64,000 nucleotides of DNA from Acetobacteraceae bacterium (GCA_030041255.1 JASHOF010000012.1:124001-188000); one strand, 5' to 3'; shown: positions 1 to 8,916, counted from the stretch's first letter. Translations and numbers: made by a program. The notes: a model not told the origin generated them from the sequence alone.

Positions 1-640
1 CGCCGTAGCCGACCGTGCTCATGGTGACGATCGCGTAATAGAGGGCCGTGAGGAGATCCGTGATCGGCGGGGCAAAGCTCGCCCCGAGCAGGAAGCTGCC
101 AAGTACCGCGTAGGCAAGCAGGGAAGCAACGCTGACGATCGCGAACAGCGTTGCCGAGGCGAGGCTGCTGCGGTTGAACCTGTGACTGAAGAGGAGCAGC
201 AGCGCGAGAACGCAGCCGTTGTAGATCAGCAGTCGCGCGTGGCTTTGGATTCCGCCACTCCAGCCGAGCGCGGCCAGAAGGAAGCTCGCGGTTGCGCTGA
301 TCAGTGCGATGACCCAGGCGAGCCTCGAGCGCCGCAAGAGGCCGAAAGACATCACGATCAGGAACGCCCCGATGACGGCACTCGGTGCACCGTCGATCAC
401 GGCGGCGATCGTGTCCGGCGAGGCGGTGAGCGGGGCATGGGCCGAGAGATGCGCGAACAGCGCGGCGCGGTGCGCGTGGCGGACCAGCAGCAGGCCCAGG
501 ATGAGGACCGCGAGGAACAGCGGCGAATGGGGAAACCAGAGATCGAGGCGGAGCCGCCGCTCTGCTGCCCGGAGAACCCGCTGCAGTCGCTCCCTGGTGC
601 CGAGGCGGAACGGCCGCGGCAAATTCTCCGAGCCCGTCAT
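1..640 (-). CDS. Voltage-gated-type potassium channel, C-terminus cut by window edge
   Basis: Reading the minus strand from an ATG at 640 gives an uninterrupted 213-residue frame that leaves the window at base 1. About five hydrophobic segments (roughly residues 40-53, 80-100, 105-122, 138-150 and 170-192) are followed by a pore helix and the K+ selectivity signature TMSTVGYG as the last residues visible. This is the 6TM Kch-like plan: an inner-membrane K+ channel with S1-S5, pore, S6 and usually a cytoplasmic NAD-binding RCK domain, which would lie outside the window. No strong ribosome-binding site precedes the ATG, so the start is uncertain. The channel call rests on the filter motif and topology; gating and the presence of an RCK domain cannot be seen. 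Confidence 0.8.
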   Translation of the reverse strand, partial: MTGSENLPRPFRLGTRERLQRVLRAAERRLRLDLWFPHSPLFLAVLILGLLLVRHAHRAALFAHLSAHAPLTASPDTIAAVIDGAPSAVIGAFLIVMSFGLLRRSRLAWVIALISATASFLLAALGWSGGIQSHARLLIYNGCVLALLLLFSHRFNRSSLASATLFAIVSVASLLAYAVLGSFLLGASFAPPITDLLTALYYAIVTMSTVGYG

Positions 641-732
641 CCCGGCCGGCCGGCACAACGCTCAGGAATGAACACGGATCGATGCCGTTGCCGGACCGCC
701 CGAGGGGTGAAGTCACTCAAGTCGGCAAGGGA

Positions 733-825
733 CTAATTCGTCGCGGCGATGCCGCCGCGCGCTTGGCGGGGCGATGGCGTCGCCGGAATACCTGCGAGTG
801 CGGCAGCAAGAAAGAGTTTGCGCAT
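733..825 (-). CDS. 30-codon ORF with signal-peptide-like start, probably a relic
   Basis: An ATG at 825 is preceded at proper spacing by AGGAGA (831-836 on the plus strand as its complement). It opens a 30-codon frame starting MRKLFLAAALAG, a typical signal-peptide N and H region, which then ends at TAG after a short Arg-rich stretch. Either this is the surviving 5' end of a secreted-protein gene whose body is lost, or a very small secreted peptide gene. It lies next to an amidase relic, which favours decay. Function unknown. Confidence 0.3.
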   Translation of the reverse strand: MRKLFLAAALAGIPATPSPRQARGGIAATN

Positions 826-888
826 GATTCTCTCCTGGGCGAGAGGATGCGGGCCGCACCCTTCATGCCATCGAAAAGTGCCGCCCCC

Positions 889-1110
889 GGTAACGCCGGC
901 GGCCGAGCCGCTGGAAGAGCCGCATTCGCTTGGCATATCGGCCGTGTCGAGCACGTCCTTGGCGCCGACCGGCAGCCCATGCAGCGGCCCGGGCAGCACC
1001 GCGGCAGCGCCACGCTCTGCTGCCGCATCGAACCAGACACCGGCAGTCGCTGTCAGCCCGGGTCAGCCTGGACGGATCCTGCATCCGAAGACTCCCGCTC
1101 TCCCCTGCGA
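889..1110 (-). pseudogene. Amidase (amidase signature family) relic
   Basis: The minus strand in one frame (1062 to 889) reads GPLHGLPVGAKDVLDTADMP followed by a Ser/Gly-rich GSSSGSAAG block. The first part matches the start of the amidase signature fold, including the catalytic Lys region (PVGxKD). The second matches the GGSSSGSAA catalytic Ser motif, which normally lies roughly 40 residues further on, so the DNA between was deleted. A TGA (1063-1065) stops the frame upstream and the sequence there continues recognisably only in another frame. Nothing amidase-like follows the Ser block. The gene is clearly dead and truncated at both ends. Confidence 0.65.
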
Positions 1111-1233
1111 GGCGGTGGCGCAGAAGGTGCCGTGCCGTTTCGGCTTGCACGATCCGGCGTGCCACCTGGCTTGCGTAGCGCTGATCGCCCTCCGTTCGCC
1201 GCCAGGCCGAGTCCAGTCCGGAGGAAGGACGCA

Positions 1234-1686
1234 TCAGCGGTCGATGCGTTCCTCCGGAACGGAACGCCGCTCCTTCACGTTGAAGCGCTCACTGTAGATC
1301 GGCCGTTCCGTCGTCGTCGGTCCGGGGTACTGGACGATCAGGATCTCGCCACCGGTTTTGGTATGCAACGCACCCTCGAAATGGGGATCGGGATGGAACA
1401 GCATCGTGCCCGGGCCATGCAGCTTGCCGTCGATCTCATATTCTCCGGACAGGATGTACCAGACCTGGGCGAAGCCGTGGTAGTGCTCCGGATGGTGCGC
1501 ACCGGGCTCGAGGCGCAGAATGCCGGCATTCGGCTCGGTCGGGCGTTCCGGCCGCGGGTGAAACAGCATCTTGCCGGTCTCGCCGGGCCAGCGGATGGTC
1601 TCCCATTGCATATCGTCGATGTGGCGGGTCTCGAATGGCAGGTGGTGTTGGCGTGACGCCTGGCGGGGAACCAGAGCCTCGGTCAT
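1234..1686 (-). CDS. Small cupin-domain protein
   Basis: A 150-residue single-domain cupin. The metal-binding motif 1 is seen around residues 63-77 (GAHHPEHYHGFAQVWYILSGE) with His, His and Glu ligands, and motif 2 near residues 90-105 (GPGTMLFHPDPHFEG). It probably folds as a beta barrel holding one metal ion. Its ATG overlaps the stop of the upstream XRE-cupin regulator gene by four bases, so the two are co-transcribed and translationally coupled, pointing away from the GMC oxidoreductase and ABC transporter genes. It may be a small-molecule sensor, isomerase or dioxygenase acting on the substrate of that pathway. The family gives no safe reaction. Confidence 0.75.
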   Translation of the reverse strand: MTEALVPRQASRQHHLPFETRHIDDMQWETIRWPGETGKMLFHPRPERPTEPNAGILRLEPGAHHPEHYHGFAQVWYILSGEYEIDGKLHGPGTMLFHPDPHFEGALHTKTGGEILIVQYPGPTTTERPIYSERFNVKERRSVPEERIDR

Positions 1687-2351
1687 GAGATTTCCTCCTT
1701 GGTTCGCGGCTTAGACTGATCTGGCCGCCGGCATGCTCCGCTGATCGGCATCCGCCACCAGTCGAGAGCTTCCGGTTCATGTTCGGGCTTCGCCACCGTC
1801 ATCAGGACATGCGCCTCGCCTCCGCCTGCCGCCTCTGCACGATGCGGCTGCTCCGAGGCGATGAAAATGCTGTCGCCGGCGCGAAGGTGGTGCCGTTCGC
1901 CGCCGGCAAAGAAAGCGATCTCTCCCGAGAGCACATAACAATGTTCCTGCCCCGGATGCGAGACCATGACACGCATCCGGTTCCGCTTCGGAAAAACCAG
2001 ATGAAAGACGGCGATGCGATCGCGCGGCGCGCCACCGACGATGCGATGCCAGCGATATCCCGTGCTTTCCAGTTCGGAGTCGCGATCAGCTTCGCTGCCG
2101 CGATGGACCGCGAGGACCGTTCGCTCCGGCTTCACGCTTTCTCCGAGCAGATCTTGCAGGCCGAGCCCGAGCCCGGCGGCGATCTTCACCAGATTCGCAA
2201 CCGAACTCGACGCTTCGCCGCGCTCGACGCGCGAGAGGAACGCCTCCGACAAGCCGGCACGCCCTGCGAGTGCGGCGAGCGTCATCGCACGGGCCGTGCG
2301 TGCCCGCCTGATCCCGGCGCCAATCCGCTCTGCAATCGCTTTGGCCTGCAT
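1683..2351 (-). CDS. XRE-family regulator with C-terminal cupin sensor
   Basis: 222 residues. An N-terminal helix-turn-helix of the lambda Cro/XRE type spans about residues 6-65 (LAALAGRAGLSEAFLSRVERG), and a cupin effector domain spans about 110-190 (SHPGQEHCYVLSGEIAFFAG...). This is the plan of PuuR-type regulators of amine and amino-acid catabolism. It is divergent from the GMC oxidoreductase and polyamine-type ABC genes, and the 119-bp gap between them carries a palindromic TTGC/GCAA site (2372-2398). It therefore probably represses both sides until the substrate or an intermediate binds the cupin. The substrate is unknown. Confidence 0.85.
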   Translation of the reverse strand: MQAKAIAERIGAGIRRARTARAMTLAALAGRAGLSEAFLSRVERGEASSSVANLVKIAAGLGLGLQDLLGESVKPERTVLAVHRGSEADRDSELESTGYRWHRIVGGAPRDRIAVFHLVFPKRNRMRVMVSHPGQEHCYVLSGEIAFFAGGERHHLRAGDSIFIASEQPHRAEAAGGGEAHVLMTVAKPEHEPEALDWWRMPISGACRRPDQSKPRTKEEIS

Positions 2352-2371
2352 CGGCCGAGGCTGGCAGGGAT

Positions 2372-2398
2372 TTGCATAAATAGCAAGTAACTTGCATT
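2372..2398. promoter_or_regulatory. Candidate operator of the XRE-cupin regulator
   Basis: Three half-sites overlap here. TTGC (2372-2375), seven bases, then GCAA (2383-2386) form one inverted repeat. GCAAGT-A-ACTTGC (2383-2395) is a perfect 13-bp palindrome. TTGCAT occurs twice, 21 bp apart. The block is AT-rich in a GC-rich genome and begins 21 bp upstream of the regulator start codon, between the divergent genes. The site is visible in sequence; its use as operator is inferred. Confidence 0.5.
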
Positions 2399-2470
2399 AA
2401 AGGCAACTCCGCCCCGACGGGGCAGCGGCCCCCTCCCGGCCGGCAAGGGCAAGGGCTATCAGCGACGATC

Positions 2471-4132
2471 ATGGCGGTTGACGAATGCGATTATGTGATC
2501 GTCGGTGCGGGATCGGCCGGATGCGTGCTGGCGGCGCGGCTGAGCGAGGACGGCCGCCATACCGTGCTGCTGCTGGAGAGGGGCGGTTCGGATCGCTCGA
2601 TGTGCATCCAGATGCCGGCGGCGCTGGCGATCCCGATCAACAGAGAGCGCTACAACTGGTTCTATGAAAGCGAGCCGGAGCCGGGACTAGACGGGCGGCG
2701 CATCGCCTGCCCGCGCGGCAAGGTCATCGGCGGCTCCTCCTCGATCAACGGCCTCGTCTATGTGCGCGGCAATCCGTTCGATTTCGATCGCTGGGAGGAA
2801 GAGGGGGCGCACGGCTGGGCCTATCGGGACGTGCTGCCCTATTTCCGCCGCGCCGAGACGCGCGCCGAAGGAGGCGATGCGTGGCGCGGCGGAGAAGGCC
2901 CTCTCAACACCTGCTGCGGCACGCTCTCGAACCCGCTCTGTCGGGCCTTCATCGAGGCCGGGCGACAGGCCGGCTATCCGCTGACCGAGGATATGAACGG
3001 CTTCCGGCAGGAAGGCTTCGGCCGGATGGACATGACCGTCCATCGCGGCGTGCGTGCCAGCGCGGCGAATGCCTATCTGCGGCCGGCGTTGCGGCGGCGC
3101 AACCTTTCGCTCCGCGCCGGGGCGCTGGTCAGCCGGATCGTCTTCGAAGGGCGGCTGGCGGTGGGTGTGCGGTACCACCGGGCGGGGCAGGAGCATGAGG
3201 CCCGGGCGCGGCGGGAGGTCATCCTCGCCGGCGGGCCGATCAACTCGCCGCAGCTTCTGAACCTTTCCGGTGTGGGGCCGGAGGCGGAGCTTCGCCGGCA
3301 CGGGATCGACGTGGTGCGGGATTTGCCAGGAGTGGGAGAAAACCTGCAGGACCATCTGGAATTCTATTTCCAGGTGGCGTGCCGCGAGCCGGTCACGCTC
3401 TATCCGACCCAGCGGCCGCTTGCGAAGATGATGATCGGAATCCGCTGGCTCTTGTTTCACGACGGGCCGGGCGCCAGCAATCATTTCGAGAGCGGTGGCT
3501 TCATCCGCAGCCGCGCCGGCGTGAGATATCCCGACCTCCAGTATCATTTTTTGCCGCTTGCCGTATCCTACGATGGCAGCACGCTGGTTTCGGAACACGC
3601 CTTCCAGGCCCATGTCGGGCCGATGCGCTCGAAGAGCCGCGGCGATGTCAGGCTCTGCTCCGCCGATCCCGCGGAGAAGCCGCAAATCCGCTTCAATTAT
3701 CTGGGCCACGAGGACGACAAGGTTGAGATGCGGGCAGCGGTTCGCCTGACACGCGAGATTTTCGCGCAAGCGGCGTTCGGCCGCTACCGTGGGCGGGAGA
3801 TTGCTCCGGGGGCAGAGGTGGTCTCCGACGAGGCGATCGACGCCTTCGTGCGGCAGAAGGTCGAGAGCGCCTACCATCCCTGCGGCACCTGCCGGATGGG
3901 CCGGGCGGAGGATGCAAGGGCGGTCGTGGATGCGGAGGCACGGGTGCTCGGGCTTGCGGGGCTGAGGGTGGTCGATTCCTCGATCATGCCCTCGATCACC
4001 ACCGGCAACCTCAACGCGCCGACGATCATGATCGCCGAGAAGGCGGCCGATGCCATCCTCGGCCGGCCGCCCCTTCCTCCCCTCGAGGTGCCGGTTTTTA
4101 CGGCTCCGGAGTGGCAGAGCCGGCAACGCTGA
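2471..4132 (+). CDS. GMC-family FAD oxidoreductase (choline dehydrogenase-like)
   Basis: 553 residues, the usual length for BetA/alcohol-dehydrogenase-like GMC enzymes. The FAD-binding dinucleotide fold is at the N-terminus (VIVGAGSAGCVLAARLSE, about residues 9-26). The GMC signature GKVIGGSSSINGLVYVRG is near residues 84-101. The C-terminal catalytic His lies in ESAYHPCGTCRMG, and the second active-site residue follows in the GNLNAPTIMIAEK block. These enzymes oxidise primary alcohols such as choline or hydroxy acids to aldehydes with FAD. It heads the presumed catabolic operon with the ABC importer starting at 4273, so its substrate is likely what that importer brings in. The exact substrate cannot be read. 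Confidence 0.85.
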   Translation: MAVDECDYVIVGAGSAGCVLAARLSEDGRHTVLLLERGGSDRSMCIQMPAALAIPINRERYNWFYESEPEPGLDGRRIACPRGKVIGGSSSINGLVYVRGNPFDFDRWEEEGAHGWAYRDVLPYFRRAETRAEGGDAWRGGEGPLNTCCGTLSNPLCRAFIEAGRQAGYPLTEDMNGFRQEGFGRMDMTVHRGVRASAANAYLRPALRRRNLSLRAGALVSRIVFEGRLAVGVRYHRAGQEHEARARREVILAGGPINSPQLLNLSGVGPEAELRRHGIDVVRDLPGVGENLQDHLEFYFQVACREPVTLYPTQRPLAKMMIGIRWLLFHDGPGASNHFESGGFIRSRAGVRYPDLQYHFLPLAVSYDGSTLVSEHAFQAHVGPMRSKSRGDVRLCSADPAEKPQIRFNYLGHEDDKVEMRAAVRLTREIFAQAAFGRYRGREIAPGAEVVSDEAIDAFVRQKVESAYHPCGTCRMGRAEDARAVVDAEARVLGLAGLRVVDSSIMPSITTGNLNAPTIMIAEKAADAILGRPPLPPLEVPVFTAPEWQSRQR

Positions 4133-4272
4133 CGGCGCCGGGCAGCGGGTTGCGGGACCCGTGGCCGGCCGCCAGGCAGGAGATGCACCGTAGGAAATGC
4201 GTCACGGGACGCGCGTTCCGGCCCCGGGGATTCGTGGTAAACGGACCCGGTCGATGATCGGGGAGGACAACG

Positions 4273-5397
4273 ATGCGCGACTTCAGGGCCACCGTTTCAG
4301 CTTGCGTGGGAAGGCGAGAGCTGATGCTCCTAGCCGGCGCCGGTGCTGCCGCCGGCCTCCTGCCGCGGGCGGCACGCGCCGCGAGTGCAACAGATGCCAC
4401 GCTGATCAAGGCGGCGCGGGCGGAAGGCGCCGTCAATACCATTGCCCTGCCGCCGGATTGGGCGAATTACGGCACCATCATCAGCACTTTCGAGAAGAAG
4501 TACGGTGTCCGGGTCAACAACGCGGCGCCGGACGACAGCTCGGCGCAGGAGCTGCAGTCGATCCGCTCGATGAAGGGCCAGTCGCGCGGGCCGGACGCGG
4601 TCGATGTCGGACTCTCGTTCGCGCTGATCGGCGTGAGCGAAGGCCTCTTCCGGCCCTACAAGGTGGCGACCTGGGACAGCATTCCGGACGCCATGAAAGA
4701 TGCGAACGGGCTGTGGTTCGGAGATTATTTCGGGCTGATATCGTTGGGCGTGAACCGCTCGGTCGCGAAGACGGCGCCGATGAGCTGGGCCGATCTCAAG
4801 AAGCCGGAATACAAGGGCATGGTGTCGCTGAATGGAAGCCCGCTCGGGGCCGGCGCCGCGTTCGGCGCGGTCATGGCGGCCGCGATCGCGAATGGCGGTT
4901 CGCTCGACGACATCATGCCGGGCATCCAGTTTTTTGCCGAGCTGGCAAAGCTCGGCAACTTCAACCCGACCTCCGCGACCGCGGCGAGCATCGTCTCCGG
5001 GCAGACACCGATCGTCGTCAACTGGGACTATCTCAATCTGGCGCAGGCGAAGAAATCGAAGGGGATGGTCGAGATCGACACCATCATCCCAGAGGGCGCG
5101 AAGCCCTATGGTGCGTTCTACTGCCAGGCGATCAGCAAGTATTCGCCGAACCCGCGGGCGGTGGAGTTGTGGGAGGAGTTCCTCTACTCGGATGCGGGAC
5201 AGATCCTGTTCCTGCAGGGCTTCGCACATCCGGCGCGCTTTGCCGACATGGTGAAGCGTGGCGCGATCTCCAAGGAGCTGATGGCCGATCTGCCGCCGGC
5301 GGCGCCCTACGGTGAGGCGCTATTCTCGAGCAACGACCAGAGCAAGAAGGCACAGGCCGCACTGGCCGCGAACTGGACGAAGATGGTCAAGGCGTGA
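4273..5397 (+). CDS. ABC transporter substrate-binding protein (PotD/iron-binding type)
   Basis: 374 residues. A Tat-like signal (GRRELMLLAGAGAAAGLLPRAARA, about residues 13-36) precedes a family-1 extracellular solute-binding fold. Similar proteins (PotD, FbpA, thiamine- and phosphonate-type binders) capture polyamines, ferric ion or organic anions in the periplasm. A ribosome-binding site (GGGGAGGAC) precedes the ATG. Its stop overlaps the GTG start of the first permease. With two permeases and an ATPase downstream and a GMC oxidoreductase upstream, it probably delivers an amine- or alcohol-type substrate. Ligand not determinable. Confidence 0.85.
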   Translation: MRDFRATVSACVGRRELMLLAGAGAAAGLLPRAARAASATDATLIKAARAEGAVNTIALPPDWANYGTIISTFEKKYGVRVNNAAPDDSSAQELQSIRSMKGQSRGPDAVDVGLSFALIGVSEGLFRPYKVATWDSIPDAMKDANGLWFGDYFGLISLGVNRSVAKTAPMSWADLKKPEYKGMVSLNGSPLGAGAAFGAVMAAAIANGGSLDDIMPGIQFFAELAKLGNFNPTSATAASIVSGQTPIVVNWDYLNLAQAKKSKGMVEIDTIIPEGAKPYGAFYCQAISKYSPNPRAVELWEEFLYSDAGQILFLQGFAHPARFADMVKRGAISKELMADLPPAAPYGEALFSSNDQSKKAQAALAANWTKMVKA

Positions 5398-6302
5398 GCC
5401 AGGCTGCCGCCGCAGCCGGCACACGAACGGGCACCCGTCCGGCCGGGTTTTTTGCCCGGTCGGGCGGCGCCTTGACGCTGATTTTTGTCGGACCGTTCCT
5501 TCTCTACGTCTCTGCCTTCCTGATTCTGCCGACGCTGATGCTGCTGGCGACCGCCTTCAGCGGCGCGCACGGATTCACCTGGCGCTATGTCGGCGAACTC
5601 GATCAGGCACAGACGCTGATCGCGTTCCGCAACTCGATCGAGCTTTCGGCGACCTCGGCCCTGGTCGGCCTCGTCATCGGGGCGCTCGCGGCCTATTTCG
5701 TGATGCGGCCGGGGATGCCGCGCGGCCTCCGCTCGCTGGTCACCACATTCAGCGCCGTTGCTGCCAATTTCGCCGGCGTGCCGCTGGCGTTCGCGTTCAT
5801 TGCGACGCTGGGCAGCCTCGGGGTGATCACGGTCTGGCTGAAGTCGATCGGGATCGACCTCTATGGCGCCGGGTTCCGGCTCTATTCGATCCTCGGGCTC
5901 GTCATCGTCTACGCCTATTTCCAGGTGCCGCTGATGATCATCGTGATCACGCCGGCGCTGGAGGCGCTGCGGAAACAGTGGCGGGAGGCGGCGGAGAACC
6001 TCGGTGCCTCGAGCATCGATTACTGGCGGTATGTCGGGCTGCCGATTTTGCTGCCGTCCTTGCTTTCGGCCTATATCCTGCTGTTCGGCAATGCGTTCTC
6101 GGCCTATGCGACACCCTACGCGATCTCTTCGGGGATCGTCGCACTGGTGCCGGTCGAGATCAGCAATGTGCTCTCGGGCAATGTCATGCTCTCACCCCAG
6201 ACCGGGGCGGCACTCGCCTTCGGGATGATTCTCGTCATGGTGGCGGTGATGGGGCTTTATGCGCTGATCGCCCGCCAGGTCGGACGCTGGGCGCGGCCAT
6301 GA
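5394..6302 (+). CDS. ABC transporter permease (PotB-like)
   Basis: 302 residues, about six membrane segments. The binding-protein-dependent permease EAA loop is seen near residues 195-215 (EALRKQWREAAENLGASSIDYW). GTG start, overlapping the stop of the substrate-binding protein gene (GTGA), as is usual in tightly coupled ABC operons. Its stop overlaps the next permease ATG. It forms the inner-membrane channel as a heterodimer with the 6299-7078 product. Confidence 0.85.
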   Translation: MSQAAAAAGTRTGTRPAGFFARSGGALTLIFVGPFLLYVSAFLILPTLMLLATAFSGAHGFTWRYVGELDQAQTLIAFRNSIELSATSALVGLVIGALAAYFVMRPGMPRGLRSLVTTFSAVAANFAGVPLAFAFIATLGSLGVITVWLKSIGIDLYGAGFRLYSILGLVIVYAYFQVPLMIIVITPALEALRKQWREAAENLGASSIDYWRYVGLPILLPSLLSAYILLFGNAFSAYATPYAISSGIVALVPVEISNVLSGNVMLSPQTGAALAFGMILVMVAVMGLYALIARQVGRWARP

Positions 6303-7078
6303 GAAAACGGCGCCGTTCCGAAACCGGGCCGAAAATCGGGCTCCTGCTGATCGGGCTCTATTTCCTGGTGCCGCTGGTCTCGACCGGCGCCTTCAGCTTC
6401 TGGGAGGGCGGCAACCGCTACGGGCTGCGTGCCTATATCGCGCTCGTGCACGAGCAGCAGCTCTGGCAAAGCCTCGGGCTGTCGCTCCGGCTCGCGATCG
6501 AGACGATCCTGGTCGGGCTGGTGATCCTGGTGCCGGCGGTGTTCTGGATGAACCTCCGCGTGCAGAGGCTCCGCGCGCTGTTCGACTTCGTCTCGGTATT
6601 GCCGTTCGTGGTGCCGCCGATCGCGCTGGTGGCCGGACTGACGGCGCTTTACAGGGGGCCTTCGTGGTTCGTCGGCACAGCCAACTATCTCGTCGTGCCG
6701 TACGTCATTCTCGCCCTTCCCTACACCTACCGGGCGCTCGAAGTGGGAATGCGGGCGCTCGATCTGCGCACCCTGACGGAGGCGGCGCAGAGCGTGGGAG
6801 CGGGCTGGCTCTCGATCATGTTCCGGGTGATCGTGCCCAATCTCTCGACGGCGCTGATCGGGGCGGCGCTGCTGACGATCGCGATCGTGATGGGTGAGTT
6901 CACGTTCGCGAACATCCTGCTGTTCAACACGTTTGCGGTCTATATCAACTATATCGGCCAGACTGCGGCGACCGAGGCGGCGGCGTTGACGCTGCTTTCG
7001 TTCCTGATCACCTGGCTTGCCATGCTGGGCGTGCTGCTGACCGGAAGGGGGCAGGTGCAGATCGGAGGGGCGCGCTGA
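6299..7078 (+). CDS. ABC transporter permease (PotC-like)
   Basis: 259 residues from an ATG that overlaps the upstream TGA (ATGA). The open frame extends much further upstream, but that part is the shadow of the first permease. Six predicted membrane segments; the EAA loop is LRTLTEAAQSVGAGWLSIMF near residues 155-174. It pairs with the preceding permease, and its TGA overlaps the ATG of the ATPase gene by one base. Confidence 0.85.
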   Translation: MRKRRRSETGPKIGLLLIGLYFLVPLVSTGAFSFWEGGNRYGLRAYIALVHEQQLWQSLGLSLRLAIETILVGLVILVPAVFWMNLRVQRLRALFDFVSVLPFVVPPIALVAGLTALYRGPSWFVGTANYLVVPYVILALPYTYRALEVGMRALDLRTLTEAAQSVGAGWLSIMFRVIVPNLSTALIGAALLTIAIVMGEFTFANILLFNTFAVYINYIGQTAATEAAALTLLSFLITWLAMLGVLLTGRGQVQIGGAR

Positions 7079-8139
7079 TGGGCTATCTCGAAGTCGAGGG
7101 AGTGGCGAAGAGCTTCGGCCCGGTGAAAGTGCTGAGCGATGTTTCGCTGGCGCTGGAAGAGGGCGAGTTCGTGTCCCTGCTCGGGCCTTCGGGATGCGGC
7201 AAGACGACGCTGCTCCGCATCGTTGCCGGGTTCGAGGAACCGGACCGGGGCACGGTCAGGCTGGCAGGGACGGAGATCACCGCCGAGCCGCCGGCGAAGC
7301 GGCAGATGGGGATGGTGTTCCAGGCCTACTCGCTGTTCCCGAACATGACGGCGGAGGAAAATATCCGTTTCGGGCTGAAGGTGCGGCGGGTCGATGCGAA
7401 TGAGCAGGCGGAGCGAGCGCGAGAGCTGCTGGAACTGGTCGGGCTTACGCAGCACCGGGGAAAATATCCGCACCAGCTTTCCGGCGGGCAGCAGCAGCGC
7501 GTGGCGCTGGCGCGGGCCCTGGCGATCCGCCCTCTGGCCCTGCTTCTCGACGAGCCGCTGTCGGCGCTCGATGCCAAGGTCCGGGTGCAGTTGCGCGAGG
7601 AGATCCGGCGCATCCAGCAGGAGACGAAGGTAACGACGATCTTCGTCACGCACGACCAGGAAGAGGCGCTCTCCATCTCGGATCGGGTGGTGGTGATGCA
7701 CCAGGGCCAGCTTTCGCAAGTGGGCACGCCGGCTGCGATCTATGGCGAGCCGGACAACATCTTCGTGGCGCGGTTCGTGGGTGCGGTGGCGGAGTTGCCG
7801 GCGGAGGTGGTGGACGGGAGGGAAGGAATCGTCGCGCTGTTCGGGCGGAAAGTGCGGGCCGCGCGGGCGCAGGGGATGGCGGCGGGCACACGCATCTACT
7901 TCCTGCTGCGTCCGGAGACGGTGCGGGTGGGACCGGAGGGCGCGAACGGCGGACTGGACGGGACGGTCGCCGGACGGACGTTCTTCGGTGCGCTGACCAG
8001 CCTCAGGATCGAGCTTGCCGATGGGCACGGCAGCGTGACGGCGGCGATGCCGAGCGACAAGGCGAGCGAACTGGCGCAGGGGACGCGCGTTTCGGTTTCC
8101 TGGGCGGACGATGCGCCGCGCATCCTGCGGCGGGAGTGA
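7078..8139 (+). CDS. ABC transporter ATP-binding protein (PotA/FbpC-like)
   Basis: 353 residues. Walker A GPSGCGKTT (about 38-46), Q-loop VFQAYSLFPN, signature LSGGQQQRVALARAL (about 134-148), Walker B LALLLDEPLSALD, and the H-loop in FVTHDQEEALS. The last ~110 residues form a TOBE/OB regulatory domain (IYFLLRPETVRVG), as in the CUT1/POPT importers. It energises the importer encoded just upstream. It is the last gene of the GMC-ABC unit; a 78-bp gap follows. Confidence 0.9.
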   Translation: MGYLEVEGVAKSFGPVKVLSDVSLALEEGEFVSLLGPSGCGKTTLLRIVAGFEEPDRGTVRLAGTEITAEPPAKRQMGMVFQAYSLFPNMTAEENIRFGLKVRRVDANEQAERARELLELVGLTQHRGKYPHQLSGGQQQRVALARALAIRPLALLLDEPLSALDAKVRVQLREEIRRIQQETKVTTIFVTHDQEEALSISDRVVVMHQGQLSQVGTPAAIYGEPDNIFVARFVGAVAELPAEVVDGREGIVALFGRKVRAARAQGMAAGTRIYFLLRPETVRVGPEGANGGLDGTVAGRTFFGALTSLRIELADGHGSVTAAMPSDKASELAQGTRVSVSWADDAPRILRRE

Positions 8140-8217
8140 GGCAACCGACGCCGTGCTCGTTGTGCATTTTTGCGGAAGCGTCTAAAAATCGACGCGCTTT
8201 ACGGAGGGGAGGCAAAC

Positions 8218-8916
8218 ATGGTCGTTGCGGTGACAGTAAACAACAGGAATGCGATCGGGCTGGTCGCGGTCTCCAGCATGCGCGGATTGTTCCACGATGC
8301 GCCGGGCGAAGGCCAGGGGAGCTTCTGGGGAAGCAGGCTTCTCAGCACCTTCACGATCTCCGAGCCGAAAGCCTGTATCGGTTATGCTTATAACGGACAT
8401 ACAGCGATGCTGGCGCGGGTCGACGGCACTGTCGCGGCCGTGGTCGGGTGGAATCCCAGCAGCTACATGACCGCGCAGGTGAAAACGATGGTCGCGAATG
8501 TGATGGGCACCAAGAACAGATTCACCTGCGAAGGGACGTGGTACAACGATGCAACGATGATCCACGACCCGACGGCGATCAGCGTTGAAATTCCGGTTAG
8601 CCAGGAGGATGCCAGGAAGTTTGGGGCCTCGATCAGCGGGCTCGTCGGTGGCACGGGTGTGGGAGGTGCCAACTTCGAGTACACATTCCTGCCGGCGGAG
8701 ATGGAAAGCAACAATCATCCGTTCGTCGGGCAATGCACGGAGCTTGCGGTGGTGGTGCTGTGCGCATGGCTGCACGAGTTCCGGAATCAGCCGGGCTGCA
8801 CGGAACTCAAGAATGCGCTCTTCAACATGGCGAACAGCCAGAACATGAACGAGAGAAACCTGCTGCAAGGCAAGATGATGCAGTTCATTTCGAACTGGAA
8901 CACCTCCCACCACTGA
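8218..8916 (+). CDS. Hypothetical protein, no recognised family
   Basis: 232 residues from the ATG at 8218, chosen because GGAGGGGAGG lies just upstream at good spacing; an in-frame TTG at 8170 would add 16 residues without such a site. No signal peptide or clear membrane span. The protein is rich in Asn, Met, Gly and Thr and poor in Arg for this genome. Five Cys (residues 53, 104, 173, 182, 194) cluster mostly in the last third, within HPFVGQCTELAVVVLCAWL and QPGCTEL. Composition differs from its neighbours and no motif was recognised, so it may be a narrowly distributed or recently acquired gene. It stands alone between the ABC operon and a GNAT gene. Confidence 0.6.
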   Translation: MVVAVTVNNRNAIGLVAVSSMRGLFHDAPGEGQGSFWGSRLLSTFTISEPKACIGYAYNGHTAMLARVDGTVAAVVGWNPSSYMTAQVKTMVANVMGTKNRFTCEGTWYNDATMIHDPTAISVEIPVSQEDARKFGASISGLVGGTGVGGANFEYTFLPAEMESNNHPFVGQCTELAVVVLCAWLHEFRNQPGCTELKNALFNMANSQNMNERNLLQGKMMQFISNWNTSHH

